64,000 bases of DNA from Ruminococcus sp. UNK.MGS-30 (lineage in GTDB: Bacteria; Bacillota; Clostridia; Oscillospirales; Ruminococcaceae): the NCBI GenBank assembly GCA_000980705.1, contig LBCK01000004.1, forward strand, positions 144,156-208,155, written 5' to 3'. Position 1 is the stretch's first letter. Each line of letters starts with the position of its first letter. Of this stretch, positions 51,120-60,041 are shown in pieces. A model generated the notes under the pieces. It saw only the letters and a list, made by a program, of their open reading frames with translations, was not told where the DNA came from and made no database searches. Position numbers and translations under genes: made by a program.

Positions 51120-53577
51120 GTGAGGTAGCAGTGTGCCGCCTTATCATCTTTCGATGACAGGTTTGCACAAAGCCCCTCCCAAACCGTGCTTACACCTCTC
51201 GATGTACACGGCTTTCCATTCATTATTGACATGTCATTTATTTTGTTCCCTGTGAATCTTTTTGAAGCATTTCGGGCAAACAATCAACGTTTTACGTCTC
51301 ATGTGAAGCATTTTCTTGCCCCATTCCGTAGTGCTTTTCAGATTCTTCATTTTACCTGCATGATAAATACAGCAGGAATCACTATTATCACCACACAGCT
51401 CACATACCCCTGCGCTTAACCGCACATATTGTGACAGCTTTTTCGGGTCAAAGGATTTGTATTGCCATGGGTCTTTATCGGACATCAACTTACCAGCTTT
51501 GCAGTCAGCTAACGAGACAAGCTTTGCATATTTGATACCGCCTTTAACTTCGTGGGGAATAGCCCATTTGCCATCATGACGATATTTTTGGATGATTTTT
51601 CTCGTTGTGCTGTTGCTTTTGCTTGCAAGCGTCTTTAGACAGCTATATTCCATAAGATAACGGAAATAATTCAGCTTATCATAATTCGCTGCTAAGCAGT
51701 AATAATTGCAAATGCCACGGATTTGTGCATTATACCTGTTCACAATATCCACTTCCGAAAGATGTCTTAATCTTGGAACGCAAACCGCCCAGATTTCTCC
51801 GTTTGGTTTTTGTCCTATGATGTCGTTTTTGAACAGGAACTGCATGATCTTATCTTCGAGAGGTACAGTTAATTCTACAGAGTTATTCAGCGTTCTTTGT
51901 TTAACACCGTTTGCCTTTTTCTTTATCTTCTGGCTTCGGCGTACCGCAACGTCATAACCAAGGAAACGTACTCGTTCAGCACTGTGTGTGATCTTTGTTT
52001 TCTCAGCACTCAACTCTAAATGGTACTGCGTTGATAGAAATTCTCTCAGAATCTCTTTAATTTCTTCACAGTCTTCTCTGCTTCCGCTGATTCCAATTAG
52101 AAAATCATCAGCATATCGGCAGTATACAAGCTTTTTATCGTCGGACATTCTTGCGGGCGTTTTCAATTTTTGATTGCACACCGCTTTATATTCCTTGATT
52201 GCAAGCTCACGTTCCTCACCTTTTACCCTGTCAATCTTCTTTTGAAGTGTCTGCCTTCTTTTCGCTAAATGAAGATATTCCGGTGTCTGGTGTCGTGTAG
52301 ACTGCTTATCGAACTTTTCCTTGAGTTTCATGACTTTCCGGTCAAGCTCATGCAGGTATATATTTGCCAGAATAGGGGAAATGATTCCGCCCTGTGGTGT
52401 ACCGGAGATTGTGGTATGATATTGAAAATCTTCCACATAACCTGCTTTCAGGAAAGCTCTGATAATATTGATAAATCTGCTGTCCTTGATTTTGACTTCT
52501 AACGTTTTAATAAGCACTGCGTGGTCTATATTGTCAAAGCAACCCTTGATGTCGCCTTCTATGAACCATTTTACAGAACGAAAATTTGTCTTTATCTGGT
52601 CGAGAGCTGTATGACAACTTCTCTCCGGTCTGAAACCATGTGACTGGTCATAAAATAACGGTTCATAGATTGCTTCCAGAAACATTCTAACCGCCTCTTG
52701 CAGAAGTTTATCTCGAAATGACGGAATACCCAGTGGGCGCATTTTTCCGTTCTGTTTCTTGATATATTCTCTGCGCACAGGCTTCGGTTTGTACTTTCCT
52801 GACCTCAATTCTTCAATCAGTTCATGCACATATTCAGCACTAAAACCGTCAGCAGTGTCGTTGTCACTTCCGGGAGTCATTGCTCCACTGTTTGCATATA
52901 ATTTCTGGTAAGCTGCAAAATAAATGTCCTCTCTCAGAAGGTAGCGAAAGAGTCTTGTAAAGACTCCGTCGTGATGTTCCGAGGAACTTTTATTGACACG
53001 CTCCAAAATCTCCGATGTTGGATTCATGAGGATTCTCCTCCCTTTCATCTTCTTACTTTGGAATTAACAAACTGCTTCCCTTCGCCATGTAGTGGGCGTT
53101 ATCCACCTCGGACTACTACGGAAGCTCCGTTGCCATATGGAATATTCAGTCTCGAATAGACATAGCCTTTCGGCATTTCCACTTAGGCAATCCCTGTTTA
53201 ACGATGCTTATAGGCAAGTGATAACTGTCGGATATCATTTCGGTTTATCTCACGTGTTCTCACGCTTGCTTCATGACCTATAGCAGACACCATAACGAAT
53301 TCAATATTATGGTGGGGTCATGAGAGTGGTTTCAGGATAATTTCCACACCCTCCCACGAAAAAGGAGCTAACCTTTGCTTTGGCAATCCAGCCTTATCCT
53401 TATGTTATCTTGTCATTGCAGGTACTACTCGCCTCATATCCTTTTGACGTTTCCTGCGTTTCTGCCGTGCTGTGTTCCCGTGTCCAGTTTCCTGTCATCG
53501 GTTAGGCAGATTGACAACCGCTCTGCTGTGCGGTGTAGAGCCTAATCTACTGTAAACATCGCCTTTTACAGGCGCAC
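51120..53577 (-). mobile_element. Group II intron in the major capsid gene
   Basis: The intron is 2458 nt. Its 5' end is GTGCGCCTGTAAAAGGCG (53577 leftward) and its 3' end is CTACCTCAC (51120). Domain V is at 51213-51182 (AGCCGTGTACATCGAGAG, then GTGTAAGCACGGTT), and domain VI follows. An open frame for reverse transcriptase/maturase lies in domain IV. Precise removal restores the capsid reading frame; without splicing, translation stops three codons into the intron. Confidence 0.93.
51234..53027 (-). CDS. ltrA: Group II intron reverse transcriptase / maturase with HNH domain
   Basis: This 597-aa protein starts at ATG 53027 (GGGAGGAG 7 bp upstream). Reverse transcriptase motifs are in order: KKQNGKMRPLGIPSFRDKLL, GDIKGCFDNIDH, SGTPQGGIISPILANIYLHE, and the catalytic YCRYADDFLIG. 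A maturase (domain X) follows (ICNYYCLAANYDKLNYFRYL), and then an HNH endonuclease with CELCGDNSDSCCIYH and CPKCFKKIHR. It helps the intron splice and lets it insert into empty sites by retrohoming. All catalytic residues I can check are present, so it looks active. Confidence 0.95.
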   Translation of the reverse strand: MNPTSEILERVNKSSSEHHDGVFTRLFRYLLREDIYFAAYQKLYANSGAMTPGSDNDTADGFSAEYVHELIEELRSGKYKPKPVRREYIKKQNGKMRPLGIPSFRDKLLQEAVRMFLEAIYEPLFYDQSHGFRPERSCHTALDQIKTNFRSVKWFIEGDIKGCFDNIDHAVLIKTLEVKIKDSRFINIIRAFLKAGYVEDFQYHTTISGTPQGGIISPILANIYLHELDRKVMKLKEKFDKQSTRHQTPEYLHLAKRRQTLQKKIDRVKGEERELAIKEYKAVCNQKLKTPARMSDDKKLVYCRYADDFLIGISGSREDCEEIKEILREFLSTQYHLELSAEKTKITHSAERVRFLGYDVAVRRSQKIKKKANGVKQRTLNNSVELTVPLEDKIMQFLFKNDIIGQKPNGEIWAVCVPRLRHLSEVDIVNRYNAQIRGICNYYCLAANYDKLNYFRYLMEYSCLKTLASKSNSTTRKIIQKYRHDGKWAIPHEVKGGIKYAKLVSLADCKAGKLMSDKDPWQYKSFDPKKLSQYVRLSAGVCELCGDNSDSCCIYHAGKMKNLKSTTEWGKKMLHMRRKTLIVCPKCFKKIHREQNK

Positions 53578-53973
53578 AAACTCATCTGGAACAAGATAGC
53601 CACCCTCTGCGTCTGTGCCAATGTGCAAATCGTCATGGACATCGATCCAGTTACGATTTCTGATGCTGTTCCAGAATGCTGTCTTGTAAGTATCGCTTGC
53701 CGTACCTGCCTTTTTCGTTACGTCCGGTGTGGCAGGCTTGCCGAGAACAGGAGTGGAAGTTGCCTTGTTCATTTCAGCTTCGATTTCAGCCTGTCTTTCC
53801 AGACGCTGAATTTCCTTGCCAAGGTCAACAATGGTCTGTTCCATTGCATCGTATGTTTTGGAATCTTCCTCGCTGAGCACGCCGTTTGCATTTCTCTTGC
53901 TGTCGAGAAAATCACGGGCAGTATCCCAAACCTTCTTTCTCTTTTCTCTGAGTTCCTGAATTGTCATAGCCAT
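53578..53973 (-). CDS. Major capsid protein, exon 1 (N-terminal 132 aa)
   Basis: The ATG at 53973 follows GGAGG. The first 75 residues are a coiled coil (ELREKRKKVWDTARDFLDSK; TIVDLGKEIQRLERQAEIEA), the delta scaffold of HK97-type capsids. The end (DLHIGTDAEGGYLVPDEF) is the capsid N-arm. After Phe 132 the intron begins; unspliced mRNA would add only VRL and stop. Confidence 0.92.
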
Positions 53974-53987
53974 AGTTAAAATCCTCC

Positions 53988-54722
53988 TTAGTATTTCAGT
54001 AATGCCAGTCTTTTTTCAAGCTGGTCAATTGGTGTACCTGTAACGAATTCTGCTGATGCAGATACTTTGGATAAGAATGCAGATAGATTCTTCGATTTGG
54101 AATAGGTCATTGCAGTCAGGGTATCTTCTTTTTCTTCTTCATCCTGTTCTTCCTCTTCAGGAACAACAGGCACTTTCTTCTCTGCAAACAGAATCCCGTC
54201 TACAAACCCCATTTCATGAGCCTTTTTCGCATTGAGCCATGTTTCATCGGACATCAGCTTCGCAATCTTGTTTCTGCTGAGATGAGATTTGGTTTCGTAG
54301 GCGTTGATAATGCTCTCTTTGACTTCATCAAGCAAGATGATAGCCTTTTCCATATCAGATTTATTTCCCATAGCACAAGTGCTGGGGTCGTGGATCATCA
54401 TTAGGGCAGTTGGTGCAATCAAAGTTTCATCGCCTGCCATTGCTACAACTGATGCGGCAGAGGCTGCAATACCGTCAATTTTTACGGTGACCTTGCCTTT
54501 ATGATTTTTCAGCATGGAATAAATCTGACTTGCGGCAAACACATCTCCGCCTGGACTATTCAGCCAGACTGTCAGATTTCCACTTACTTTTGAAAGTTCG
54601 TCACGGAAAAGGGCAGGTGTGACCTCATCGCCCCACCAGGTATCTTCTGAAATAGGGCCATTAAACAAAAGCTCTGTTTCCGATGTATCTTCGTTTTGGA
54701 TAAAGTTCCAAAATTTCTTCAT
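53988..54722 (-). CDS. Head maturation protease, ClpP-related
   Basis: This 244-aa protein is a ClpP-type serine protease. It has NSPGGDVFAASQIYSML, the nucleophile Ser in IAASAASVVAMAGDETLIAP, His in MMIHDPSTCAMGN, and Asp further on. It has an added acidic C-terminal tail with PEEEEQDEEEKE. It cleaves the delta domain of the capsid during maturation. It overlaps the portal gene by 4 bp and precedes the capsid gene by 14 bp. Confidence 0.92.
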   Translation of the reverse strand: MKKFWNFIQNEDTSETELLFNGPISEDTWWGDEVTPALFRDELSKVSGNLTVWLNSPGGDVFAASQIYSMLKNHKGKVTVKIDGIAASAASVVAMAGDETLIAPTALMMIHDPSTCAMGNKSDMEKAIILLDEVKESIINAYETKSHLSRNKIAKLMSDETWLNAKKAHEMGFVDGILFAEKKVPVVPEEEEQDEEEKEDTLTAMTYSKSKNLSAFLSKVSASAEFVTGTPIDQLEKRLALLKY

Positions 54723-55975
54723 TTGGTTTTTTCCTCCTTTTCTGAATTTTGATTTGCAAATTTTCCCGCTTCAGAAAGTTTTGTAAAGCTGCCATTACAC
54801 AAGTAAAGATTACCACCTTCTTCCTCAGAAAGCATATTCATATCTTCCAGTTCACGAATATCGTTAGCAGACATCCAGCCGTTCTGACGTGCTGTAGCAT
54901 ATCCCTGCATACGGGAAGCATAATCGCCACGCAAAAGTCCGTCTACATTGAACTTCACGAAATACTGACCTTTTTCCGAATCAGAAAGAAGTGCTTTTTG
55001 TAAGGACTGCTCCCATCGAACAATCCAAGGGTCAAGGCTGTATTTGACGAAATCCAATGACAGATGTTCTACGTTACTGAATGTTGCATGGTCAAGGTCG
55101 CCAATCATATGAAGCGGCACTCTGTACATTCTTGCAATTTCCTCAATCTGAAACTTTCGTGTTTCCAGAAACTGTGCTTCATTGTTTGGAATTGCAATGG
55201 GGGTGAATTTCATGCCCTCCTCTAAAACTGCGACCTTGTGGGCGTTTCTTCCGCCATAGGCTCTTTGCCAAGCATCACGCACACGTTCCGGATTTTTGAT
55301 CACTCCGGGGTGTTCTAAAACACCTGACGGACTTGCACCGTTTCCGAAAAACGATGCTCCATATTCTTCACAGGCAATAGAAATGCCGATTGCATTTTTC
55401 GCAAGTGCAATCGGCGAATATCCAACCAGTCCGTCAAATCCTAAACCAGGAATGTGCAGGACTTCATCGGCGTAAAGAATGATGTCCCCCTGTTCTTTCA
55501 GATTCGGATTTGCTTCATCGTAACGGCTGTAAATGTATATCAGGCGGTTTTTTTCATCACGGTCAACCTTCATTTTGTCAGGCATTAGAGGATACAATCC
55601 CAAAACATCACCTCTGCCGTTTCGGATAATCTGTGCATAGGCATTTCCGTAGATCAGCAGATGGGACATCAGGGTTTCTCGGAATACGAAAGAAGTCATT
55701 TCAGGATTTGGCTGATCGTGGAGCAAAAAGTAAAGCGAGTGCTGTGGCACTCGCTCTTTTCCGCTATCGTTGTATTTGTACAAGTGTAGTGGCAACTGTG
55801 CAATTGCTTCCGACAGCACACGTACACAGGCATACACCGCAATATGCTGTAAGGCTGTTCTGTCGGTGACTCTTTTTCCTGCATTGCTTCTACCGAAAAA
55901 GTATGTGTATGATGGACTATCATAGCTGTTTTGAGGCTTATCTCTGGACTTGAATAGTCCGCTGAAAATCCCCAT
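54719..55975 (-). CDS. Phage portal protein, HK97 family
   Basis: This 418-aa protein has typical portal motifs: AYACVRVLSEAIAQLPLHLY, FRETLMSHLLIYGNAYAQII, and RMYRVPLHMIGDLDHATFSN. Twelve copies form the ring through which DNA enters the head. Start at ATG 55975 after AAGGAG. Confidence 0.94.
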   Translation of the reverse strand: MGIFSGLFKSRDKPQNSYDSPSYTYFFGRSNAGKRVTDRTALQHIAVYACVRVLSEAIAQLPLHLYKYNDSGKERVPQHSLYFLLHDQPNPEMTSFVFRETLMSHLLIYGNAYAQIIRNGRGDVLGLYPLMPDKMKVDRDEKNRLIYIYSRYDEANPNLKEQGDIILYADEVLHIPGLGFDGLVGYSPIALAKNAIGISIACEEYGASFFGNGASPSGVLEHPGVIKNPERVRDAWQRAYGGRNAHKVAVLEEGMKFTPIAIPNNEAQFLETRKFQIEEIARMYRVPLHMIGDLDHATFSNVEHLSLDFVKYSLDPWIVRWEQSLQKALLSDSEKGQYFVKFNVDGLLRGDYASRMQGYATARQNGWMSANDIRELEDMNMLSEEEGGNLYLCNGSFTKLSEAGKFANQNSEKEEKTK

Positions 55976-55991
55976 AAAATCACGCTCCTTA

Positions 55992-57584
55992 TTATAATAT
56001 CAGCATCTCTCTCGTATCATAAACCGACTCATCCGAAACACATCCACAGCGAATTGCACGGTCAAGAGCCATAATCATGGCAACTGCACCGTCAATCTTC
56101 TCTGTGGATTTTTCTTTGTCCGGCTTGATGTTTCCGGCAGGGTCACGGCGAATGAAAATATTATCCATCATCCAACGGAGGACAGGATGTCCGTTGTGGG
56201 CAAGCGTCTGTTCCAGGGTCAGTTTCATCAATTCCTTGGTCGGTGGTGACATATCTTTGTAACCCTGACCAAACTGCACCATCGTAAATCCAAGCCCTTC
56301 CAGATTCTGTGACATCTGCACAGCTCCCCAGCGGTCAAATGCTATTTCTTTGATATGGAATTTCTGTCCCAATTCCTCGATGAAGTTTTCGATAAAACCA
56401 TAGTGAACCACATTTCCCTCAGTCGTTTTCAGGTAGCCTTGCCGTTCCCACACATCATATGGGACATGGTCACGTCTTACTCTGAGCGGCAAAGTTTCCT
56501 CCGGCAGCCAGAAGTAAGGCAAAATGTAATAATGCTCGTCATCATCTGTTGGAGGAAATACCAAAACAAAAGCTGTAATATCTGTTGTACTGGAAAGGTC
56601 GAGTCCACCATAGCAGATTCTTCCTTCGAGTTCGGATTCATCAAAAACGACCTTGCATTTATCCCATTTTTCCATCGGCATCCAACGCACCGCTTGTTTT
56701 ACCCACTGATTCAAACGCAGTTGCCGAAACGCATTTTCTTCACCGGGAGTTTCCTTTGCAGAATTACACGCAGCCACCACCTTATCCATGCCGATGGTCT
56801 TATCCAGACTTGGATTTGCCTTTTTCCACACCTTGGGGTCAGTCCAGTCCTCTGATTCATCTGCACCATAGATAACCGGATAGAAAGTCGGATCATGCTT
56901 TCTGCCTTCCAGAATGTCCTTTGCCTTTTGATGAACTTCATAGCAGATTGAATTTGTGTCCGTTCCGGCTGTGGTAATCAGGAAATACAAAGGCTGCATT
57001 CTGGCATCGCCGGAACCTTTGGTCATAACATCGAACAGCTTTCGGTTCGGCTGCGTATGCAGTTCATCAAACACAACCCCGTGGATGTTGAAACCGTGCT
57101 TGGAGTAGGCTTCTGCCGAAAGCACCTGATAGAAGCTGTTGGTCGGAATGTACACGATACGTTTCTGTGAGGTCAGAATTTTTACTCGTTTGGAAAGGGC
57201 AGGGCACATTCGCACCATGTCGGCAGCCACATCAAAAACAATGGCAGCCTGTTGGCGGTCGGCAGCACAGCCGTAGACTTCCGCACGTTCTTCGCCGTCA
57301 CCACAAGTAAGCAGCAGGGCAACCGCAGCGGCAAGCTCTGATTTGCCATTTTTCTTCGGGATTTCAATATATGCTGTATTAAACTGACGATAGCCATTCG
57401 GTTTCAGAATGCCGAACAGGTCACGGATAATTTGCTCCTGCCAGTCCAGCAGTTCAAATTTCTTTCCTGCCCAGGTGCCTTTGGTGTGGCTCAGGCATTC
57501 GATAAAGGAAACAGCATAATCAGCCGCCTTTTTATCATATTTTGAATCTTTCACCATAAAGCGTGTTGGTTTAAATCTTGCCAT
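55992..57584 (-). CDS. terL: Terminase large subunit
   Basis: This 530-aa protein starts at ATG 57584 (GGGAGG 9 bp upstream). It has ATPase motifs YIEIPKKNGKSELAAAVALL (Walker A-like) and HGVVFDELHTQPNRKLFDVM (Walker B), and the C-terminal RNase H-type nuclease with CYGGLDLSSTTDITAFVLVF (first Asp) and a final DGAVAMIMALDRAIR. It cuts concatemers and drives DNA into the head. It is the first gene of the structural operon. Confidence 0.95.
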   Translation of the reverse strand: MARFKPTRFMVKDSKYDKKAADYAVSFIECLSHTKGTWAGKKFELLDWQEQIIRDLFGILKPNGYRQFNTAYIEIPKKNGKSELAAAVALLLTCGDGEERAEVYGCAADRQQAAIVFDVAADMVRMCPALSKRVKILTSQKRIVYIPTNSFYQVLSAEAYSKHGFNIHGVVFDELHTQPNRKLFDVMTKGSGDARMQPLYFLITTAGTDTNSICYEVHQKAKDILEGRKHDPTFYPVIYGADESEDWTDPKVWKKANPSLDKTIGMDKVVAACNSAKETPGEENAFRQLRLNQWVKQAVRWMPMEKWDKCKVVFDESELEGRICYGGLDLSSTTDITAFVLVFPPTDDDEHYYILPYFWLPEETLPLRVRRDHVPYDVWERQGYLKTTEGNVVHYGFIENFIEELGQKFHIKEIAFDRWGAVQMSQNLEGLGFTMVQFGQGYKDMSPPTKELMKLTLEQTLAHNGHPVLRWMMDNIFIRRDPAGNIKPDKEKSTEKIDGAVAMIMALDRAIRCGCVSDESVYDTREMLIL

Positions 57585-58227
57585 TGTTCTCACCTCCCGC
57601 CATAATATCTGTATATTTCACCCTTTTGTTTGACTTTTTCAAAACAAGAAAATAAGAATGGAATTTTCTCGCATGACGTTGATTTTTTAACTGCCACTTA
57701 GCGGTCAATCTGCTTTTAGCAAGGAGCACAAAAATATCCACAGGATAAAATCCTATAGATATTGCTTGGTTTATAATAAAAACATGACTCAGATACTGAG
57801 TCCCACTGCTTACCTTGTCTTGGCATTTGAAAATCAGAATACCACTTTCAGCAAGAATACGATAAAACTCTTTCATACTGTCCGTATAGAACTGATGTAG
57901 TGATTTTTCATCTGGAAAAACGCTGAATCGTTTGTTGATAATATTTCCGTTTTCTTCTGTAAGTGATTTTCCTTTTGTAGCTAAAAAGGGCGGGTCAAAT
58001 ATGATACTGTTCAATGATTCTGATTCAAGAGGAAGATTTCGGCAATCGGCTGCCTTTACATTTGAGGATCTTGGGTTTATGTCAAAGCGATATTCAGGGA
58101 AAAGATGTTCTTTGTAGAATCCACCGTAATCAAATGTTGCATCACATTCTATTTTCCCACTTGGAATATACAGTCTGATAATATTATTTATTATCTCTGA
58201 TTGATTAAATGATATGCTTTTTATCAA
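57571..58227 (-). CDS. DNA methyltransferase-like protein (DPPF)
   Basis: This 218-aa protein has the catalytic tetrapeptide in NSIIFDPPFLATKGKS at about 72-90 and an AdoMet-like start (CDATFDYGGFYKEHLFPEYR; RFDINPRS). The N-terminal AdoMet motif is not the usual DPFxGSG. Members act as amino-methyltransferases, and this one may be specific for adenine or an RNA base. It overlaps the large terminase by 14 bp and has its own promoter (58340-58368), followed by a leader terminator. Confidence 0.75.
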   Translation of the reverse strand: MIKSISFNQSEIINNIIRLYIPSGKIECDATFDYGGFYKEHLFPEYRFDINPRSSNVKAADCRNLPLESESLNSIIFDPPFLATKGKSLTEENGNIINKRFSVFPDEKSLHQFYTDSMKEFYRILAESGILIFKCQDKVSSGTQYLSHVFIINQAISIGFYPVDIFVLLAKSRLTAKWQLKNQRHARKFHSYFLVLKKSNKRVKYTDIMAGGENNGKI

Positions 58228-58246
58228 GTCGTCTTCTCACCCCCAA

Positions 58247-58274
58247 CAAAAAAGACCTGCCAAAAAGCAAGTCT
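58247..58274 (-). terminator. Leader terminator before the DPPF methylase
   Basis: On the minus strand AGACTTGC-TTTTTG-GCAGGTCT is followed by TTTTTTG, only 20 bp before the start at 58227. It may limit expression from the promoter at 58340-58368. A 14-codon frame MESRLKNSLMRALK fills the leader between promoter and hairpin, with no obvious RBS. Confidence 0.65.
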
Positions 58275-58339
58275 GCATCGTTTATTTTAACGCCCTCATG
58301 AGGCTGTTTTTTAATCGAGATTCCATTCCCATTGTAACC

Positions 58340-58368
58340 ATGTTACCATACAAATTCAAGGATTGCAA
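58340..58368 (-). promoter_or_regulatory. Promoter of the shared type (TTGCAA-N17-TAACAT)
   Basis: TTGCAA (58368-58363), 17 bp, TAACAT (58345-58340) on the minus strand, preceded by ATTTAGCCGC as at 59953-59981 and 61940-61968. Confidence 0.65.
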
Positions 58369-58496
58369 GCGGCTAAATGAACAGAAAAAAACGCCGAAAT
58401 ATCTGTGGTTTCTTGTGTATCATACACGAACAAAAATCAGGTATACGACCACCAGAGCCTTTCGGCTCCGGATTGTGGGATTTGGTTTTGGAAGAA

Positions 58497-58721
58497 TCAG
58501 TTGTACTGTTTCAGCAGGATCGCCAGTGCAGTTTCAGTTTCCTCATCCTCCGGCGGAATATCCATGCCCCGGTCGAAATTGAACACCGTTTTGCCATTCC
58601 GCCGCAGGGAGATTTTCGAAGCTCTGCCTTCCTCATATCCAAAAGTGGAAGGCTCCTCATAGTGTTTCACCCAGTAGTGAAATACGCTTGCTCCAACCCG
58701 AATCGTTCCTTCTGTCCACAT
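58497..58721 (-). CDS. Unknown accessory protein, 74 aa
   Basis: The ATG at 58721 follows CGGAGG. The protein begins MWTEGTIRVGASVFHYWVKH and ends with a short acidic region (MDIPPEDEETETALAILLKQ). It seems to be a small beta-sheet domain with VFNFDRG. It stands alone between its own promoter and a GNRA-loop hairpin (GGAGCC-GAAA-GGCTC near 58460-58475). No function known. Confidence 0.65.
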   Translation of the reverse strand: MWTEGTIRVGASVFHYWVKHYEEPSTFGYEEGRASKISLRRNGKTVFNFDRGMDIPPEDEETETALAILLKQYN

Positions 58722-58767
58722 TGTTTTTTCCTCCGGTTTTCGTTGTTTTTGCCTTTCGGCATGATGT

Positions 58768-58796
58768 ATATTACCATAAACCAAAGGAGAAGTCAA
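58768..58796 (-). promoter_or_regulatory. Promoter of the shared type (TTGACT-N17-TAATAT)
   Basis: TTGACT (58796-58791), 17 bp, TAATAT (58773-58768) on the minus strand, 47 bp before the ATG at 58721. The closest to consensus of the set. Confidence 0.7.
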
Positions 58797-58852
58797 CGAA
58801 ATTTCCGGCATATTCTGCACAAAGATGAAAGCAGAAAATTGTGTATGATACC

Positions 58853-58890
58853 AACCAAAAAAGCAAGCCCCACGTTGCCCTGTGTGGGGC
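58853..58890 (-). terminator. Terminator of the 68-aa gene unit
   Basis: On the minus strand GCCCCAC-N10-GTGGGGC is followed by TTGCTTTTTTGG. It ends a transcript that starts upstream of the gene at 59010 and runs through the 100-bp repeated non-coding segment. Confidence 0.7.
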
Positions 58891-58974
58891 ATTTGTGGGA
58901 AAGGGAAAACCACTCGGAGGAAACAAAACTACGCCGGACAGGGCAACACAGCAGCTGTACGAGCCGCAGCCCCC
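58875..58974 (-). repeat. 100-bp non-coding repeat, copy 1 (possible structured RNA)
   Basis: This segment lies downstream of the 68-aa gene and is about 85-90% the same as 59371-59470. Conserved strings include GGGAAAGGGAAAA, CTCGGAGGAAACAAAAC, CGCCGGACAGGG and GCTGTACGAGCC. A second hairpin (GCAGCCCC ... GGGGCTGC, 58967-58991) borders it. No frame is preserved, so it is not coding. Confidence 0.6.
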
Positions 58975-59009
58975 TTGATTCAGGGGCTGCTTGGAGCGTG
59001 CAGGAAAGC

Positions 59010-59216
59010 TTATCGTGTGATTTTGAAATCGCCGTAGTAGAAATGGTTTTTCCTGATGTAATCCGTCATCCAGTTTTCGGCTTTTTCAAAGTCGTCAAAC
59101 TCTTTGATCACCAGCCATTCCTGCTTGCCGGGGGTGTAAATGTGAATCCCATTTTCCACCCTTTCGGTTGCTGTTCCTGTTACCGTCAACGCTTTTACTT
59201 TCCATGTTTTTGCCAT
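59010..59216 (-). CDS. Unknown accessory protein, 68 aa
   Basis: The ATG at 59216 follows CGGAGG. The protein begins MAKTWKVKALTVTGTATERV and contains HIYTPGKQEWLVIKEFDDFE and WMTDYIRKNHFYYGDFKI. It is a small alpha/beta protein of unknown role. The unit is promoter, gene, 100-bp repeat, terminator, identical in plan to the next unit at 59526-59981. Confidence 0.65.
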   Translation of the reverse strand: MAKTWKVKALTVTGTATERVENGIHIYTPGKQEWLVIKEFDDFEKAENWMTDYIRKNHFYYGDFKITR

Positions 59217-59260
59217 TGTGTGTTCCTCCGTTTTTTTTGTTTTTCCCTTGCGGTAACTGT

Positions 59261-59289
59261 ATATTACCATACTTTCGGAGGGATAGCAA
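59261..59289 (-). promoter_or_regulatory. Promoter of the shared type (TTGCTA-N17-TAATAT)
   Basis: TTGCTA (59289-59284), 17 bp, TAATAT (59266-59261), minus strand, 45 bp before the ATG at 59216. The region from -35 to the start is nearly the same as at 59953-59981. Confidence 0.75.
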
Positions 59290-59370
59290 GCCGCTAAACG
59301 TACAGAAAAAGCGATGGAATTTCGGCACTTTCTTGTGTATCATACACCAACGAAACAAGAGCCCTTGTGC

Positions 59371-59470
59371 CGCCTTGTGTGGGGCATTTGTGGGAAAGGG
59401 AAAAACACTCGGAGGAAACAAAACCACGCCGGACAGGGGCAACACGGAGGCTGTACGAGCCACAGCCCCT
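59371..59470 (-). repeat. 100-bp non-coding repeat, copy 2 (possible structured RNA)
   Basis: This is a second copy of 58875-58974, located downstream of the 126-aa gene and bordered by a strong hairpin AGCCCC-TTTC-GGGGCT (59464-59479). The terminator half (GCCCCAC stem) is weaker here. Conservation across 100 bp outside any frame argues for a functional RNA or a duplicated 3' region. Confidence 0.6.
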
Positions 59471-59525
59471 TTCGGGGCTTTGGTCTTGGATTGTGGGTTT
59501 TGGGTTACCGTCCGGTCTGGCACAC

Positions 59526-59906
59526 CTAACAGGTGCCCGTCCCCTCTGTCCCTTCGGGACATCTCCCCACCCCGTGGGGAGTCACCCATTCAAATTCGCA
59601 GGCATTTTCGTATTCCTCATCAAAAAGGGCATCGTCGTCGATTTCCTTTTCCGTAAAGTCGATGCCATCGATTTCCTCAAAGGTCGTTCCGTTTTCCTCG
59701 GCATCTGCCTTTACAAGGCTTTCTGCGTTTTCCTCAACCCATGCGGTGAACTCCTCGTTGTCCATCCTGTCCTCGTTTTCAATCTCCAGTTCGTATTCGT
59801 AGTCCGCATCGAACCAGGTGATGACCGCCTTTGTGATTTCGGTTCTTTCGTTCCAGTCCGTTCTGTTTGCCATTGCTCTTGCCTTTGCGATTCCGTATGC
59901 TACCAT
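59526..59906 (-). CDS. Acidic accessory protein, 126 aa
   Basis: The ATG at 59906 follows CGGAGG. After a basic start (MVAYGIAKARAMANRTDWNE) the protein is strongly acidic (EIENEDRMDNEEFTAWVEEN; DDDALFDEEYENACEFEW), with a predicted pI near 4. The last 17 residues (VTPHGVGRCPEGTEGTGTC) run into a GC-rich segment and may be a later extension. Acidic DNA-mimic (anti-restriction) proteins look like this, but no known family matches. Confidence 0.6.
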   Translation of the reverse strand: MVAYGIAKARAMANRTDWNERTEITKAVITWFDADYEYELEIENEDRMDNEEFTAWVEENAESLVKADAEENGTTFEEIDGIDFTEKEIDDDALFDEEYENACEFEWVTPHGVGRCPEGTEGTGTC

Positions 59907-59952
59907 TGTGTTTTTCCTCCGTTTTTTGGTTGTTTCCCCTTTCGGTAACTGT

Positions 59953-59981
59953 ATATTACCATACCTTTCGGCGTATAGCAA
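59953..59981 (-). promoter_or_regulatory. Promoter of the shared type (TTGCTA-N17-TAATAT)
   Basis: TTGCTA (59981-59976), 17 bp, TAATAT (59958-59953), minus strand, preceded by ATTTAGCCGC. Confidence 0.75.
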
Positions 59982-60041
59982 GCGGCTAAATGTACAGAAC
60001 ATAAGGCGATATTTCCGCTGTATATTTGGTGGATCTGACAC

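Noticed and set aside
51234..53027. Reverse transcriptase as part of a diversity-generating retroelement or retron
   Set aside because: It has a maturase and HNH domain, lies between intron ends with domain V, and no template/variable repeat is visible.
59526..59906. Named anti-restriction DNA mimic (Ocr/ArdA)
   Set aside because: The protein is acidic, but size and sequence match neither family.
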